DNA of 63,852 nt from an uncultured Eubacterium sp. (lineage in GTDB: Bacteria > Bacillota > Clostridia > Lachnospirales > Lachnospiraceae), in contig CAJUTR010000014.1 of the NCBI GenBank assembly GCA_910589665.1, positions 1-63,852 on the forward strand, in the 5' to 3' direction. Made by a program: the position numbers and the translations under genes. The notes under the pieces were generated by a model. That model ran no database searches, was not told the origin of the DNA, and saw only the letters and a list, made by a program, of their open reading frames with translations. The first letter of the stretch is position 1. Each line of letters begins with the position of its first letter. This document shows positions 62,713-63,852 of this stretch, in pieces.

Positions 62713-62952
62713 TCAGTCTTTATATAACGCATAATAATCCGCTTCCATATTCGAAGCACTTCTCTCGTAAAATTTCTTCGCGTCATCTAACGCGCGGTTA
62801 TAAATATATTTTGCCAGATTATCCTGAAAGAAATCAAAAACCGTTTCCCGGCCGATGATGCCAAGATCCAGTTCAAATTCCTCGTTGAAAAAATAGGCGA
62901 TCTCTTCCAGCATCTGGTCTTTTTGTTCCTTACTCAGCGAATCCATTAACAT
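62713..62952 (-). CDS. DUF2164 domain protein
   Basis: 79 residues. EIAYFFNEEFELDLGIIGRE, DFFQDNLAKYIYNRALDDA and the ending RSASNMEADYYALYKD match DUF2164. Function unknown. The start is ATG 62952 after GGGAGGG. It begins within the last codons of the ATPase gene, so translation is probably coupled. Confidence 0.82.
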   Translation of the reverse strand: MLMDSLSKEQKDQMLEEIAYFFNEEFELDLGIIGRETVFDFFQDNLAKYIYNRALDDAKKFYERSASNMEADYYALYKD

Positions 62953-63823
62953 TTCCACGGCCCTCCCTGCATGTAAAATAGATGATCTGGTACTCCCGCG
63001 CGATCTCGCGCAGAAACCGCAGACTACCTTCTGTTTTTCTATCGTCCAGATTGACAAATGGGTCGTCAAATATCAAAAATGGCTTTTCCCCCGGATACAT
63101 CGCGTCGACAAACGCCATCCGCAGACAGATCCCCATCATATCCTGATACCCCGTGCTGAACAGTCCGATCTTCCGCGGCATTCCCTGCTCCGTCACAGCG
63201 AGTTCCAGATTCGCGTCGAGTTCATACGGATCCGCCGCCGTTCCGGTCAGGATGGCAAAATACTTATCAAATCCTTCCTTCAGCGGTTTTGTATACTTCG
63301 CGGTAAGCGCAGCCTTCGCCTGTTCCAGATAATGCCCCGTCTGTTTCAAAATATCCCGCTTCTTTCTATTCTGCAAAAACTGCTCCCGTAATTGTGCTAA
63401 CTGCCCTTCGGACTCCGCGATCGCATCCCTTTTTTCCTGCAGCTGTTCCAACTGACGGTCATATGCCATCTGGTTCCTCTGGATCCCCTCCAGTTCTTCG
63501 GAAATGAGCCGCAGGCGGTTTTGGATCTCCGTGAGGGACTCATTCTCATTAACCCTGTAGGCATTCGCCTCACTGGCATTTTCTCTGCTGGCATCCGCCC
63601 CACTGTCATTCAACTCGCTGGCATTCGCTCCGCCGGCATTCCTCACCGCTTCTAAATTCTCGATCCCATCTGCAAATTGATCTTTCGCCTCTACCGCCTT
63701 TTTATATTCTTCACCGGCATGAAGATAGTCGCGCAACGCCTCTTTTACCGTCTGCAGCTGCAGTCGAAGGTCCGGCTCTGCCTCCATCCCCAGGCCGGAC
63801 AAAAAAGTGTCTTCGACACATCA
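62930..63823 (-). pseudogene. C-terminal part of an SMC/YhaN-like ATPase, truncated at its N-terminal side
   Basis: About 290 residues: coiled coil with Gln/Glu/Arg-rich heptads, then the C-terminal ABC-type ATPase half, with KIGLFSTGYQDMMGICLRMA (signature-like) and FLIFDDPFVNLDDRKTEG (Walker B and D-loop), as in the YhaN/RecF-like group. The Walker A half (several hundred residues upstream) is missing: an in-frame TGA lies at 63823-63821 and a hairpin with six T precedes the frame. A 15-bp minisatellite lies in the linker. Either it is a truncated gene or it starts at the TTG at 63802. Confidence 0.68.
63560..63646. repeat. 15-bp coding minisatellite in the ATPase gene
   Basis: GGCATTCGCCTCACT and four close variants follow head to tail from 63560 to 63634 (GGCATTTTCTCTGCT, GGCATCCGCCCCACT, GTCATTCAACTCGCT, GGCATTCGCTCCGCC) with a partial sixth. 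The unit length keeps the frame and yields a five-residue repeat like E-A-N-A-S in the coiled-coil linker. Confidence 0.8.
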
Positions 63824-63851
63824 ACTCCCCTAGCCCCTCATTCATGAGGGG
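63801..63851. other. Pair of hairpins at the right edge of the window
   Basis: GTGTC-TTC-GACAC (63807-63819) with six A before it forms, on the minus strand, a small hairpin followed by six T. CCCCTCAT-TC-ATGAGGGG (63834-63851) is an 8-bp stem with a 2-nt loop at the very edge. The pair sits where the ATPase frame breaks off. It resembles the ends of small insertion sequences (IS200/IS605 type have terminal hairpins), but the window stops here and no transposase is seen. Confidence 0.35.
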
Positions 63852-63852
63852 A

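Noticed and set aside
1..63852. tRNA or rRNA genes
   Set aside because: I looked for CCA-ending cloverleaf patterns and conserved rRNA strings and saw none.
1..63852. Transposase, integrase or prophage genes
   Set aside because: No DDE, serine or tyrosine recombinase motifs were seen in any large frame; the remnants found look like ordinary gene decay.

Overview
The window looks like a chromosome segment from a spore-forming, anaerobic Gram-positive of the Lachnospiraceae type (class Clostridia). The evidence is strong AGGAGG-type ribosome binding sites, a sigma-K gene next to a Csp-like germination protease, a DNPR-type (meso-diaminopimelate) MurE, an IreB-RuvX-DUF1292 cluster, RNase J, a CPBP protease and AgrC/LytTR signalling. 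Most genes are on the minus strand. All calls come from reading the sequence; no database search was possible. || Layout. 1-5.4 kb: the N-terminal part of a type I methyltransferase (hsdM) with an apparent nonsense codon, an AlaA-like aminotransferase, a CPBP protease with a small leader ORF, and an SGNH/MBOAT pair for O-acylation of a cell-surface polymer. 5.4-13.4 kb: DUF3892 protein, subtilase, glycogen phosphorylase, an AraC-type HTH protein fused to a large C-terminal domain, a decayed XRE/flavin-oxidoreductase-like chimera, and a GH31 glycosidase. 13.5-17.1 kb: a divergent AraC regulator, then sigK and a Csp-like protease. 17.1-27.6 kb: folA and hflX, a 1341-residue surface protein with Ig-like repeats, a KDG-kinase-like gene, a lipoprotein with CBM2-like domains, a polysaccharide deacetylase and a small membrane protein. 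27.7-41.5 kb: a core housekeeping block (birA, U32 peptidase, trmR, MltG-like stub, rnjA, DUF1292, ruvX, ireB, mtaB, HPr-like, thiI, cysteine desulfurase, rsmE, FliD-like, murE). 41.5-44.2 kb: a secreted carboxylesterase and a Cof-type HAD phosphatase. || 44.3-52.2 kb is the most unusual part. A Sec-signal-bearing 1701-residue RTX protein carries a PD-(D/E)XK nuclease-like domain near its N terminus and six RTX blocks. Three tandem paralogous cytoplasmic proteins (DUF4304-like) precede it on the same strand with an exact 926-bp period. I read this as a candidate polymorphic-toxin and multi-immunity operon. || 52.2-57.2 kb is an accessory strip with gene remnants: a GNAT tail and an MBL-fold pseudogene lie among an EEP-family phosphodiesterase, a nucleoside-phosphorylase-like protein, an epimerase, an effector-binding protein and two GNATs. 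57.2-63.85 kb: a two-subunit ABC exporter followed by a tiny ORF with a good RBS, an AgrC/AgrA-like two-component pair, a DUF2164 protein and the C-terminal part of an SMC-like ATPase. That ATPase is cut off at the right edge by a stop and hairpins and contains a 15-bp coding minisatellite. || A short leader element ending in GCAGAAATGAGG directly before a start codon occurs upstream of four unrelated genes (S8 peptidase, kdgK, CPBP, hflX) and is partly coding in one copy.
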